64,000 bases of DNA from Trema orientale (Eukaryota; Streptophyta; Magnoliopsida; Rosales; Cannabaceae): NCBI GenBank assembly GCA_002914845.1, contig JXTC01000319.1, positions 45,231 through 109,230 on the forward strand. Reading direction: 5' to 3'. Both the position numbers and the translations under genes were made by a program. This document shows, in pieces, positions 1 through 11,629 of this stretch (position 1 is the stretch's first letter; each line of letters begins with the position of its first letter). The notes under the pieces are model-generated. The model saw nothing but the letters and a program-made list of their open reading frames with translations, did no database searches and was not told the origin of the DNA.

Positions 1-173
1 CCATGAGCTTATGGTGCAAATTGTAATTGATTAATCTACTATTAAGTGTGGTTTTTGAATTCTGAAAAGTTAATGTGTAAACTTGATTGATGAAAGTCTG
101 GAAAATGGTTCTTAAATCACCAGGTTGGAGAATAGCTTCTAACTTCTGTATTTGACACCGTAGTAGAGAAGAT

Positions 174-3100
174 ATGGGTGAAACTACAGCTACTAGTATT
201 ATTACTGATCAAAAGGCAAAAGGGTTTGCTGAAAAATACTTGGATGGGAAAGTAACTGTATATATTTGGGATATGGATGAGACTCTTATACTTCTTAAGT
301 CTTTGTTGAATGGAACATATGCTGAGGCTTTCAATGATGTAAAGAATGTACAAGAAGGTGTGGAGATGGGAAAGATGTGGGAGAAACACATCCTTGATTT
401 GTGTGACGACTATTTCTTTTATGAACAGGTAAGCTTGGAATGTCAATGCCGACACTGTATACAGTCAGTTAAGTCCTTATTCTTCCCTGAGCTGCAAAAT
501 ATTCATTCTTCTTTTTTATATAATGGTGATGCAGATTGAAAACTACAATAAACCCTTTCTTAGTTCCTTGAGCCAATATGATGATGGGCGGGACCTTTTG
601 GGCTACGATTTCAACCAAGATGGTTTTGGTCCTCCAGACGACGATGCAAACAAAAGAAAACTAGCTTATCGGCATCGAGTCATCGCCCATAACTATAAAA
701 AGGTAAGAGGTTTAAAATTTCACATTTATAGTCCTCTGTTTTGTGGCGCTAGGACCTACATTATTATATAATGGCCCAAATAAGTCCGAATAACTTGGTA
801 GTGTTTAAATACTAGTGTTCACCTCAGCATTTTTCTCTAAACAAGTACCGTTTGATCAAGTGAGTTCTCTTTGGTTATGTCTACATTTTGTGATGTCATT
901 GTTCCTATTTAGTTTATTCTACGCTTTGTGCCAGTTGTTCTAACATCTTGAACTTTTTGAATGTTTGTGGTATGCTTTTTTCGAAGAAGGATCCTTTTAG
1001 TTCAAGATTGCACTGCACTCCGTATTAGATGGTATGACAGAAGCAATTTTTGTGTGTTTGTACGTGTCCCTTTTTTGGCCTTTTGGTTCAGTATTGCATT
1101 TTAGTCTTATAGACTGATAGATGCAATTATGTCTTTGACGCAATTCTCTCATGGACATGATTAAGTTGTAGATTTCCTATCCTTTGGTGTGTTCGTGCAT
1201 GTGTGTGCAGATATGTCTTTGATGTAATTCCTTTAGGTACATGATCAAGTTGTGCATTTGTTTGTATGTTTGATCAAGTTGTGCATTTACTCGCACAAAT
1301 ATTTCTTTGATGCATTCCTTTAGGGACACGATCAAGTCTTTTCCTATCATTTGGTGCCTGTGTGAAATATTTAAAAACACAAAAAAGTGAAAAGCACGAA
1401 AAAAAAAGTGGGGGGGGGGGGGGGGTGGCAGCGGCATAATCCTTGTCAATTTTTCATCTTAAAATATCATGAATTCTTGCAGCATTCTTTCTTACAGGTG
1501 TAGTTTGTAGCTCTATCATGTTGCTTGTGGACCCTTGATACGTGCATTTAGTGAAGGAAATACTGCACATATAAATTTGGAAAGTGATTGATTTTGACGG
1601 ATAAGCATACCAAATTATCAATTTTCATGGTAGGATTCTCAGGGACTAGTTATTTTACATTTTCTTACAAAAAATCAAATCTTAGTTCATGCCTAACTTC
1701 CACTGTTATTACATATGCTTCATTTTCATTTTTATTGTAGTGGGTTTTCCTCATTTTGTTGGTTTTGCTTTTGTTCATTTATAGAGAGAAGTGTGCATCA
1801 TTTAACTTCTACATAAGAAGTTAGTTTAGTTTATGCAACCTAATTGAAATGGTACAATTTTTACCTATCTTGCATATAAGTTTTAGGATTCTCCATCATT
1901 TCAGGGTTTGAATGGTTTTTTCGATCAAGAGATGATAAAGCAGTGGGATGAATTGTATAATATGACTGACAAATACACAGAAGGATGGCTGTCTTCAGGT
2001 ATTGTATCCTATCTTAATGCATTAATACATTTTTGTAAGCCGAGCTATGTCTTTATTTGACTGTCTTTATTTGACTGAGGTAGGTCAAGTATCAGGCCCA
2101 TGGTTTACCCCCGCAAGGTCTAGGATTCACTTATATGGGAACCTATCTACAAATATATGCTTGAATTTCCATACTCTTGAAGATTGTCGGGCTCAAATCA
2201 AGAAAAGAACCAAGTTTCGTTCTTGAGTTGGCAAAAGCAAGCTTGGGGATTTTTGTGATGTAAAATTTACACACATTTTCAACTGCGAATTGTGTCCATT
2301 GAGACTCTTCCAATTTATAATGAGATAAATAACAGTAGGCAGACCTTTAACTATGGTGCTGCAAGCTTTTCTAAATTAGGATGTAAACAAACAGAAGATC
2401 ATATTGCTTATTAAGGGGAACCAATCTTCCCTGGATAAAGCTGAATTTTTATTAGTGTAGATATATAAAGCAGCTGGCGTTAGTGCTTGGTTGTGTAATT
2501 GTATCAATGCACACATGCTGTCTGTTTACTGCAATAAGGAAAAACTTAGAAAAAGGATATTCGTCCTTACATCCTTTTATGTTTTTACTTCGTAGCACCT
2601 GATTTAGACTCTGTAGCATGGACCCCTGTTTCCTGAGTGGATACTAAAATTTTCACTAGAAGGAAGATAAAAAAGGGGAAAAAGAAAAAAAGGCACAGTG
2701 GAGATCTAATTCATTGACATTATTGGGTTTCTTGCTTAATGTTTCTACTCCTTTGTTCTCCATAATCTTTACTATGTCTTGTCCAAATGTAGCACGTACC
2801 TTCTTGGAGGAGTGTTCTGCTGGGAAGGAGGAAACATCTGTTGCCTCAGCTGATGGGACTACTGAATCTGTTGCTTCAAAATCTCAGCACATTAATGTTT
2901 TAGTGACATCTGGGTCATTGATTCCCAGCCTTGTTAAATGCTTGCTCTTTCGACTTGACAATTTCATAACACATGGAAATGGTCAGTCATGTTTTTCTTT
3001 ATTTTTCTTTTTCCTTAAATGTTTACTGATCGTTGTCTGGGATTTGAAATGGGGAAATGCAACACATAAGTTTTTATGCCAATTGATGTTCCATCGTACG

Positions 3101-4104
3101 AGCTACAGATTTCTTATGTTTATTAGTAGTTTATATAATGTGGCTTAAAAGATGTCACAATTTGGGTAGAAGAATTTGGTAAGAATGTCATTGTGCACTC
3201 AAACTGTTGAAAAATTAATATTACATGAAACACGATAGTTACTGTCCATCTTTATCAGCCAAATCCCCTCTTTCTATCTTTCCTTCTGATGCCTATCATA
3301 GTTCATGGATGGTTGATGCTCATAGTAATATGATTTTTAAAAGTTAAATGGTCAGCAAGGAAAAGTATCTTTGTATCTATCAATGTTAAATTCTGAGATT
3401 AGTTTGATTTGACATGAATAGCTACAAGTAAGAATCACAATATGAAGTTTTGCATTCACCTAATGAGTAGGTTGAGTGTCTTCTCTTTTCTGTTCTTCTG
3501 GATTCGATAACAGAAAATTAAAGTGTTTTCTGTCAGAAGTTAAGTTGTTAGAAAACTGTCTGGCAGCCAATGTAAAAATGCTGGAATTAGATTTATTCTC
3601 TTCATAGGGAAGTCTACCAGCCTATGTATTAGTTTGTGGAGAAGCTAATAGTATGACTATTATCATGTTTGAAAGTAGTCGACGAGGATGGACCTGACAT
3701 AAATGTTGGATATTTTTATGTGCCATAGTTGTTGCTGCCCCAAATTGTGTAGACTTTGCTATGCATTATATTATGGGACCTTTCTCGTAGCTTAAAAAAA
3801 CTTTTGTAAGTTCCAGGTGTATGTTCTGACAAATCTTTAATTTTCAGTCTATAGTTCATGGGATGTGGGGAAACTTCAGTGTTTTCGATGGATCAAAGAG
3901 CGTTTTAACTGCCCAAACGTCCGTTTTTGTGTAATTGGTGATGGGTGGGAGGAGTGTGAAGCTGCAGAATTCATGCGATGGCCATTTATTAAAATTGATC
4001 CACGACCAGGTTGCAATCACAGGTTTCCAGGCCTCACACTGAGGACAGTAGGTTTCTATCTTTCTGTTGTGTATGGGAACTCTGACCCTGAAGATGATAT
4101 ATAG
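174..4104 (+). CDS. EYA: EYES ABSENT-like protein tyrosine phosphatase (HAD family), five coding exons
   Basis: Coding exons are 174-428, 535-702, 1905-1998, 2793-2981 and 3848-4104. All junctions are GT-AG, the phases agree, and they give 320 residues, the usual size for a plant EYA, which has only the conserved Eya domain. Aspartate motif I is WDMDET (D33, D35). Motif II is LVTSG (T211). The motif III aspartate lies in VIGDGWEE (D267). These are the catalytic signatures of Mg-dependent HAD phosphatases, and EYA proteins use the first aspartate as nucleophile to dephosphorylate tyrosine. The start is the first ATG after an in-frame TGA at 153-155. A likely acceptor AG near 122-123 suggests a 5' UTR intron. 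No transit peptide or membrane segment is visible. The carboxyl end is odd: the last 26 codons are repeated about 106 bp downstream. Family and structure are secure. Biological substrates in plants are poorly known. Confidence 0.95.
1190..1350. repeat. Degenerate tandem repeat and poly-G tract in EYA intron
   Basis: The EYA intron 703-1904 holds imperfect repeats of a unit of about 70-90 bp containing GATCAAGTTGTGCATTT and TCTTTGATGCAATTCCTTTAG. A tract of about 17 G residues follows near 1410-1426. Nothing coding is apparent in this intron. Confidence 0.6.
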
Positions 4105-4212
4105 AGTTAATTTAGTGCATTGAGCAATATTTCCAGGCCTCACACTGAGGAAAGTAGGATTCCATCTTTCTGTTGTGTATGGGAATTCTGACCCTGACGA
4201 TGATACAGAGTA
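4024..4212 (+). repeat. Tandem duplication of the EYA terminal coding segment
   Basis: The segment from TTTCCAGGCCTCACACTGAGG at 4024 recurs at 4130, an offset of 106 bp, with only a few substitutions over about 80 bp. The first copy encodes the used carboxyl end and stops with TAG at 4102. The second copy is in another frame (106 is not a multiple of 3). Read in its own frame it is open and would end ...SDPDDDTE before TAA. It is preceded by TTTCCAG, which resembles a splice acceptor. It is either 3' UTR sequence or a cryptic alternative terminal exon. Confidence 0.85.
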
Positions 4213-6258
4213 ATTTGAATATTTCTTTACTTGAACTAAACAAGAGCAAGACCAAGATGATTTTAATCAAACTTGAACAATTAACCAAGACTGATAACAA
4301 TTAGGAACCTCAGAAGCTGCATGGGGATTCAATTGCTAAATAGGAAGGTTAATTTTCCTTCTTAAGTATTCATATGATATTATGTGTTTCACTATTAGCA
4401 TCACAGTGATTTTTCTATTGAAGAGTTAGTTTAGATTGCATTAGTTCTTTATACCATTTGGTTGGTTATGGTTCAGTGTGAAGTCTTATGGCTGAAATCG
4501 TTACTTTTATATCAGATCAAAAGTCCAGTTTGATATGTAGCATGGTTTTCGTGCTCCTATGTCCTTACCGTAAGCTCTTATACTTTGGTCCAGTGCACAT
4601 ACACTATGGCTGATCTTGTGACCATGTCGTCTTATTCTGCTTTTAGAAAATTAAAACAAAATTAAGTAGAGGGCTCATCAATCAAAACGGAATACTTTTT
4701 TTTTTTTTTTGCTTGGGAAATAGAGGCATTTTTTCTTGCTTTGCTTCATATAATATATGCATTGTTGGAACTGTCTGCCATTTCTAGCCTCTTCTTTTTG
4801 TTATACCCTTTTTAAGGTCATTTTCTCTTGACTCCTTTCCTAAATTTGAAAATTTTGTCCAAGATACTCTCCTATTTGTCTTGTCACAACATCATCCACA
4901 GATATGAATGCTAAAGAATTTTTTATGTTGCATTTGATATATCCGAAAGTCTGACGTGTCAGTGTCTGGGTGTGAAATTTAGCCTGAATTTATCTTTTGT
5001 TGAAAGAGATGAGATTTACTTTCTTTTGTTCAATAAATGCTGCTTCTGTTGGCACATTCATGGGCAAGTTTTCAGCTTGAAAATGCTTTGGATCAGGATA
5101 ATCTCAAAGCAGGTTTTAAATAAACAGTTGATAGTTAAAGTTGCTAAATTTTCCAACAGGGCTCAAGTCCATTTTTTCGGCTGCGAAATGCAATTCCTTA
5201 TCTTCAAAGATCGTTTTTATTTTTATTTTATTTTTATTTATTTTTTATTTTTTTGGCAAGTTGGCTTCGTTCTTATGGTGACCCTAATGCCACATACTGG
5301 GGTTACCTTAGACTGTATCAGATTGGCTTGAGAAAGGTGCCAAAACCCTTATATTTTCTTATATGATTAAATCATTGAGTGGGTTGATTTTTATTGTCAA
5401 TGATTTGAAAGAAGTGGATTAGTTTTTTGGTCTGCTGGAATTTAAAGAAGTGGTTGTTGTTGTGACACATTTTTTTGTACTGTGTTGAAACAATTTGCAG
5501 TACTAAAATGCTTTTTTCGCCCACAAAGTATTTACCAAAATTACCATGGACCTTAAGCCACCAGTTTCATTGGTTTTGGATTTATTGAATCATCCAAATA
5601 CCCAACCTAGTCCCAGTGTCGGTAAATGCTCATAGGACTAGTAACTTTAGTTGGAAGGCATGAATATGATAATGGCTTTCCTATTTCGTCTTCTTGAGAA
5701 AGGGCTTTCCATCTCATAAAAGTATTGAAATGAAGTAGTGAATGTCAAAATGAAAAATGCTATTGAAATTTCCACATTGTTTGGAGACCCATTTCCCAAA
5801 TTGAAGCTGGTATTAAGATTTCCTGTAACAATCAAAATCAATGAGCGTAGAGTTCAACATGAATTGCATGATGGCCTACCACTGTTTGGTTAAGAAATAA
5901 TTTAAGGAGACTTGATTTCTACACTGAAATATTATGTACCAACTCACGTAATAACTTGTGGATCACACGGTTTTCAAAATGGGGATCCATAATTTGCATA
6001 GTTAAAAAATTCTCATCGGTTGGTGCATAACATTTGTTTCAAAAATTTAATGTGCATTACTCTTGGTTGATTGAAAGAACTTAACAAATACTACTTTCTC
6101 TGGCTCGTACTTCTGCTGTTTATGAGATGTAGGTTGCACATGGGTCTTTAAAGCATAAATGATCAAGGTGCCACTCACGGCACCATGATGGAAATATTTA
6201 TATGTATATATAATTACTCATGAGATGTGGTTGCAAGTATAGCTTGATGGTTATTGTA
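4213..6258. other. Spacer downstream of EYA with one exon-like piece
   Basis: This AT-rich stretch shows no complete gene. A T-rich tract followed by AG at 5259-5260 opens a 76-nt segment, 5261-5336, that ends AAG|GTGCCA. In the frame after its first base it reads WLRSYGDPNATYWGYLRLYQ and then IGLRK. The composition is protein-like and both borders look like splice sites, but I do not recognise the family. The rest is non-coding as far as I can see. Confidence 0.4.
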
Positions 6259-6402
6259 CTTTTTTCTAATATGGCTACATGTACTAATGATATTTCAACT
6301 AATTAAAAATTATCATGTAATAAGATGTATTTATAATATAGTTGCATCCACTAATGATATTTCAACTAGTTAGAAATTATCGTGTGATAAGATGTATTTC
6401 AA
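6259..6402. repeat. Two-copy tandem repeat, unit about 70 bp
   Basis: A unit containing CTAATGATATTTCAACTA and GAAATTATCRTGTRATAAG occurs twice in succession. The copies are clearly related but diverged. No coding potential is seen. Confidence 0.7.
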
Positions 6403-6838
6403 ATTTCACATGTGAAGTTATGATTGATTAATAATTATTATACATATATGCTCAATAGTAAAGATTAAGTAGATAGCTAAATCATGTCACGATGGAATAG
6501 TAACTGATGGATCGAGAACAATGAACGATTTCTCAATTACCAATCTCGTCACTGAAGGTCAGCATCAATAGCACCATACACACTCCATTAGCTGCTCTTT
6601 CATATGCGAGAACAATGCGGAAATTTAAGCGACATATAATGAAGAAAATCATGGTCAACTATTACTCGTTAATAATAACATAATAAGAAAATTCTAAGAT
6701 AATAATACCAAGTAATCATAGTTTTTTATTTTTCATAGTTGTCATAATATAAATTGAACAATATACAAAATAGTTTTCAAACTACATTATTTAAATACTT
6801 AAAAAATGTAAGTCTTAAAACTCATTATTTTTTAAAAG

Positions 6839-7361
6839 AGTTAATTATATTTTTATACACTGCATTTTAATTTTTTTTTTCCAATTTATACGTTATGTTT
6901 TGGTTATTATCAACACTGACTTTCAGATTTAAAACTTGTAATAAATGTATACGTTCTGTGGGTCAAATACCAATTCTAATCATTGAGTATACCAAAATAC
7001 CATTTTAAAATTTTAGGATATATATTTTAATACTTAATTTAAATTTAAAACTAATTAAATTAATAGCTAAAAGAATGAATATTTAAAAAAATAATTTAAA
7101 ACATGCAAAAATTAAATATTATTTATAAAAAAACTTATCAATTTTATATATTTCAAATTTGACTTCTTTTAAAATATATATATATATTTAAACTTTAAAA
7201 GATATTTTAGTAAACACAATGATCAAAATTAGTGTTTGATTCAGAGAATATATAAATTTGTTCGAATTTTAAACTTGAGGGTTAATGTTGATAATAACCA
7301 AAATATAAGGCATAAACTGAACAAACTATCATAATGCAAGGTATAAAATAATAATTATCCC
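6839..7361. mobile_element. Non-autonomous Mutator-like element with long inverted ends (family A, copy 1)
   Basis: This is a 523-bp AT-rich element whose two ends, about 180 bp each, are inverted copies of each other. The shared phrases are TTTTGGTTATTATCAACACTGA on the left and the complement of its counterpart GTTGATAATAACCAAAATAT on the right. Nearly identical 9-bp direct repeats flank it: TTTTAAAAG at 6830-6838 and TTTTAAAAT at 7362-7370. Nine-base target duplication with long TIRs is typical of Mutator-like elements. There is no transposase ORF. A second copy lies at about 57685-58207. Confidence 0.75.
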
Positions 7362-7604
7362 TTTTAAAATATAGATACGAGTGAGTAAAACTCATTAATT
7401 TATTATGTGCATATATATATATATATCGAGAGCATATTAACAGTACATATTCTCCGTCACAATAATTTTACTTGCTTGAATAGTTTTTCCTCTTAATTTG
7501 AATCGAATAACCACGTATGCTTATAATTATAGATTTTATTGTCATTCTCGGCCCACATTTTATGTATAACTCTGTGTGGAAAATACACGTTTTTTAATTT
7601 TAAG

Positions 7605-7739
7605 CAATTTCTTGAGGAGGCTTTGTGGGATGCAGTTAAATATTTCAGACCTAAGATGAGGGTAATGTTGAATTATTGGGATGACGACTTTTCTAGAACA
7701 ATATTGAATAGAAGGAATATCCAGTTGGGATCAAGTTAG
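7605..7739 (+). other. Exon-like open segment of unknown family
   Basis: After TTTAAG, an acceptor-like site, an open frame reads QFLEEALWDAVKYFRPKMR and then a donor-like AGG|GTAATG. Without splicing it continues through an acidic tryptophan-containing stretch to a stop at 7737. The amino-acid composition is protein-like, but there is no start context and I recognise no family. It may be a relic exon, possibly of the same lost gene as the piece at 5261-5336. Confidence 0.25.
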
Positions 7740-8084
7740 AGCGGGGAGAAAAGCCAATAGAAGTTCAAAAGGATGGTCCTATTTACTTTTATTTTATTTT
7801 ATTTTGTTAATGCTTTTGCCTTATGGTGTGGACCCTCTTCAATGGTCTTTTGTAGTGTTCCCTCAAGCTTACAAGGGTTACTGCCCCATACCCATAAGTC
7901 TCTTTCCTTTTTACTGATTTTTTGTCTCTCTTTTGTATCATTTGTCGACATTTCCAAAGCATGTTCCTTTCTCTTCTCCTTTCCTCTCTTCATAGCCTCA
8001 AAATTATTTATTCCTTTGTCAAATTCATAAAATTTGAGATAGTATATATATCTTGTAAGACAGTTGAGTCATTCGATTTGGAGG

Positions 8085-8696
8085 TAGGGTTGTGAATTTG
8101 TCCCGCAGGGTCCTGCCCCATTAGGAGACTATTCGGGGACATGGTTAGGGTATGTATAAACATACCGGGGTCGGGGGAGGCATTTTCCGCCCCGATATAC
8201 TTATTACATTATTTTTAAAAAAAAATTATATATAAACATAACAAAAATGAAACTATATATATATATATATATAAACATAACACAAATTACATTATGGTGT
8301 TTATGGACTCATGGTGTTTTTCTAGTTTTTGGTGTTTTTTTTTTTTTTTTTTGTTCTTGGTGTTTTGTGTGTTTTTTATTCTAATAAGATTGGAGTAGAG
8401 CTTTTATCTCTATAATATATATTTTTTTAACTCTATGATGCTTTTTTATGTTTTTTTAAATCACTCTATGATGTTGAATGAAGAGATAAAATGAAATTTC
8501 ATCTTTATGAGTGAAATGTGACTAAGGTTTTTTATTTTTTATTTTTTTCATTAGGTGGGGATTCCACTCCCTGCCCTGAACCTGTCGTGAATTCCCCGCC
8601 CCACCTTCAGAGGAGATTTCCCGGGATCGGGGATAAAATCTAGGGATGGGGACGGGGGGCATTCCCCGGTCCCGCCTCGTCCCGTGTACATCCCTA
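8085..8696. mobile_element. hAT-like non-autonomous element
   Basis: The 612-bp element begins TAGGGTTGTGAATT and ends GTACATCCCTA, an imperfect inverted pair of the hAT type. Related 8-bp direct repeats flank it: TTTGGAGG at 8077-8084 and TATAGAGG at 8697-8704, 6 of 8 matching. The interior is GC-rich near both ends (CCCCGCC and CGGGG runs, subterminal) and AT-rich in the middle, with a TA microsatellite and a poly-T tract. No coding capacity is visible. Confidence 0.7.
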
Positions 8697-10090
8697 TATA
8701 GAGGGGTTGCCTAGCCAAAGTATTAGCCAATGCCCTATTAGAGATTCAAATTCACTATTTCCTAAAACAAACTTTCTTGAGTTGAAACTAAGATGGTTTT
8801 GCTTGATACAAATAATTAAGGAAAAAGATACTCGAAGTTACATCTTCAGGTTAGAGAGGACCCGTTTATTTCAAAATTACAAAGTGTTAACTAGTTTAGT
8901 CTACATACATGTCTCTAACATTTAAGGTTTAAAGTTTAAATCATCCTACTCTTCTAAAAGAAAGTTGCAATATTATAAATCTCAAGTTGTTAGAGAAGAG
9001 GGCATGTCGTGTAATTTGACATAAAGCTGTAAATAGAGTAGTTGGCATTAGCTCAAGAATAGTTGCTATTGGTATGCTTTGACCAAATAATTTTACAAGA
9101 GAGCTTTCAATTCAACACTAACTGCAAATGAATTTCTAAGAACAAATGAGGAATAAAGTTAGATTTTATATTCCAAACTAAACCTTGCCAACAAGGGGGA
9201 AAATATTGCATATGAAAAATTACAACTGAAGCTGCATATAGTTATTTCAACATTATGATTAGTTTTAAGTCACCCTAAGTCACCCTTTTCGGTTGGCTTG
9301 AAATGGAAAGTTCAATGTCATTAGCCAAAATTGTTTTACTATCTAAGGAAATAATGTTGAGTGGATTACCAAGTTACTGAATATTGAATATGTCCAATAA
9401 GGTAAAGGCCAAAAGTTTATATTTGACATTGTAAGGCTAGCAATGATTGCATATATTCAAGAAGCGTATATATAGGCAATCTTTAAAAGAGGACAAGTCC
9501 AATATACATAAACTAATCCATACCAACATGTGGTATACATTCATTACAAATTTGTCTCAAAAAAAAAAAAAAAAAATCTTTGGCACGTGGAGTGACATTA
9601 ATATTATAGGTCCATGTATATCGGATTCTATACAAATAAGCTCTTTTGTTTTTGTCCACACTATGTATACATATATCTCTGTGTGTGTATAAGTATATTT
9701 TTGTTTGGGTATGATATTTAAATATGTTTTGTTTGCAATTAATTTCAGGCATTTCTTTCTTTCCTTTTGTTTTTTTTAATAGAAGTTTCTAATCGTTCCT
9801 ACTCTGTTTTCGTTTAAATGGGACGGTATACAATAACGGATATATAATATCATCTTAAAATGATTGATTACTTTCTCGTCCAATTATTTTGATGATTAAT
9901 TTCTTGTCCAATGATTTTCCTAATGTTTCTTTCATAACCATACTTTTTTCAGCGATTTTCTAACGTATCTAAAGGATTAATGATTTATGGAAGAAACTCC
10001 GTTGTGGGATTTGTTTTTTCTATCTAACTTTTAATAATGTGTCTATTCTTCTAACTCCAATAAAAAATTTGTACTCTCTCGTTTACATTG
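8697..10090. other. Spacer, nothing recognisable
   Basis: AT-rich DNA with short homopolymers, for example a poly-A run near 9559-9576, and no open frame that looks like protein. I see no gene here. Confidence 0.6.
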
Positions 10091-10100
10091 AAAATTAACT

Positions 10101-10215
10101 GTGGTTTTAGCTCAACGTAATGGTAATTACGCTTTCTCTCGATGTGGAAGGTTCGAGTTCAAATCTCACTCTCCCAAAATCAAAGGAAAAAAAAAAAAGA
10201 AAGAAAGAAAGAAGG
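10101..10215 (+). mobile_element. tRNA-derived SINE
   Basis: A box A-like sequence, TAGCTCAACGTAATGG (10109-10123), is followed about 30 bp later by a box B-like GGTTCGAGTTCAAATC (10150-10165), then an A-rich tail with GAAA repeats. That order and spacing are those of an internal Pol III promoter in a SINE. A weak flanking match (GAAAATTAACTG before, GAAAATCAATTACTG after) may be the target duplication. Confidence 0.65.
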
Positions 10216-10254
10216 AAAATCAATTACTGAATTACTGAAGTGTTTGAGGCTCAA

Positions 10255-10620
10255 ATTTTCTACACCAGGCCATTGGCACTCTTAGAGCTTTACCTATTCT
10301 GCCCTTACATCAAACATGCTCATACGAGACTTGAAACCATATAGGCCCATCCTTATACTCAAAATTCTATTTCAATTGAGGCTCAACTATTCTACATTAG
10401 GTCATTGGGAATTTCCATTTTTGATTACTTCTTTTGTGATACTTGACCAACACAGCCAGTACTCCTTTCAAAAATCAAAAAATCAGCAGTTAGTTTGAGA
10501 GGGCCCACTCTCTAAGCTCTACTTTATTCTGCCTTTTCTTCAAACATGCTCATGGACAGGACCCAGGCCTACTTGGAGACTTGGAACCACATAGGCCCAC
10601 TCTTATACTCAAGTGATGCT
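10255..10620. repeat. Diverged direct duplication upstream of LOL1
   Basis: Two copies of a segment of about 100 bp, near 10265-10365 and 10500-10612, share TATTCTGCC, TCAAACATGCTCAT, GAGACTTG and CATAGGCCCA followed by CTTATACTCAA. The copies have several small indels. They are about 235 bp apart and hold no convincing coding frame. Confidence 0.7.
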
Positions 10621-11364
10621 CTGCATCATCTTGTATGTTCCAAATTGAATTTCTTGGCTCGAATGATGCTTGAACTCAGCTTGCAAAAGAAGCATTTAAT
10701 GTACCAAAAATTCCTTCCTCATTTTGTTCTCCTCTTTTCGTTTGCGTTTCATTATCATTTTCTTCCTTGTCAATAGTACTAAACTTCCTTTGGTTTGGAT
10801 AAGCCCATCAAATTGGTTTAAACTTCTTTTTGGCGTGTAACGCAACATTATACTTTTTGTCCTTTCAGCTGAGAATTAGTCTTTCTGAATGCTCTTATAG
10901 TATTTGCATGCATTTCATACATAAATGTGATATGTGTATAACTGTGTGTATACATATATATTTGTATCCAATGTGGTATAAGTAGAAGTGATCGCTATCA
11001 ATATTACAGCACAAGAATCACCAAACCATGCATGTTATTATCATTGAACTGACTCTCCATAAACAAATTGAAAGCAGAGGTGAGAAGACTTGAGAGGACC
11101 ACTAAACAAAAGACTTTCTCTCTCTCTGTATACATACATGATACATGTATAACAGTATATGTGTATATATATGTATAGTTAAAAGAATTCAGATGGCAGA
11201 GAGGCATTGACAGACGGCAGAGATGAGAGTGTTTTGTAGTGGCGTGGCTCACTCTAAGCCCTCCAATGTCCCATGAGAAAGGAGAGCGTGTGGCTTCTTG
11301 TATGCATCACTCACGTGCATGCATTGTATCACCACCAATAGCAAAGCAAAGCAAGCTTCATGAG

Positions 11365-11400
11365 AGAGAGAGAGAGAGAGAGATAGATAGATAGATAGAT
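11365..11400. repeat. (GA)n-(GATA)n microsatellite
   Basis: A GA run passes into GATA repeats in the presumed upstream region of LOL1. It is a plausible polymorphic marker with no further function shown. Confidence 0.9.
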
Positions 11401-11629
11401 ATGAGTATTTTTGTGGGCCCCGGAGTTGCTTACAAAGTTGATCTTGATATGCCACCAACAGAGAATGGAAGTTAATCTCCCACATCTATCTATACGGAAA
11501 AAAAAAAAAAAAGGAAAGGAAGACAATGAAAGAAAGTCTTATTGCACCTTATTAGAAATGAACTGATTCAACTGAAGGGGAAAAGGTAATAAATCTCCTC
11601 TCTGCTCCCTTTTCTTTTATTATTAATTT

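Noticed and set aside
1177-1449. Minus-strand open frame beginning with a proline-rich run
   Set aside because: The proline run is only the translation of the poly-G tract in an EYA intron. The rest has no protein character.
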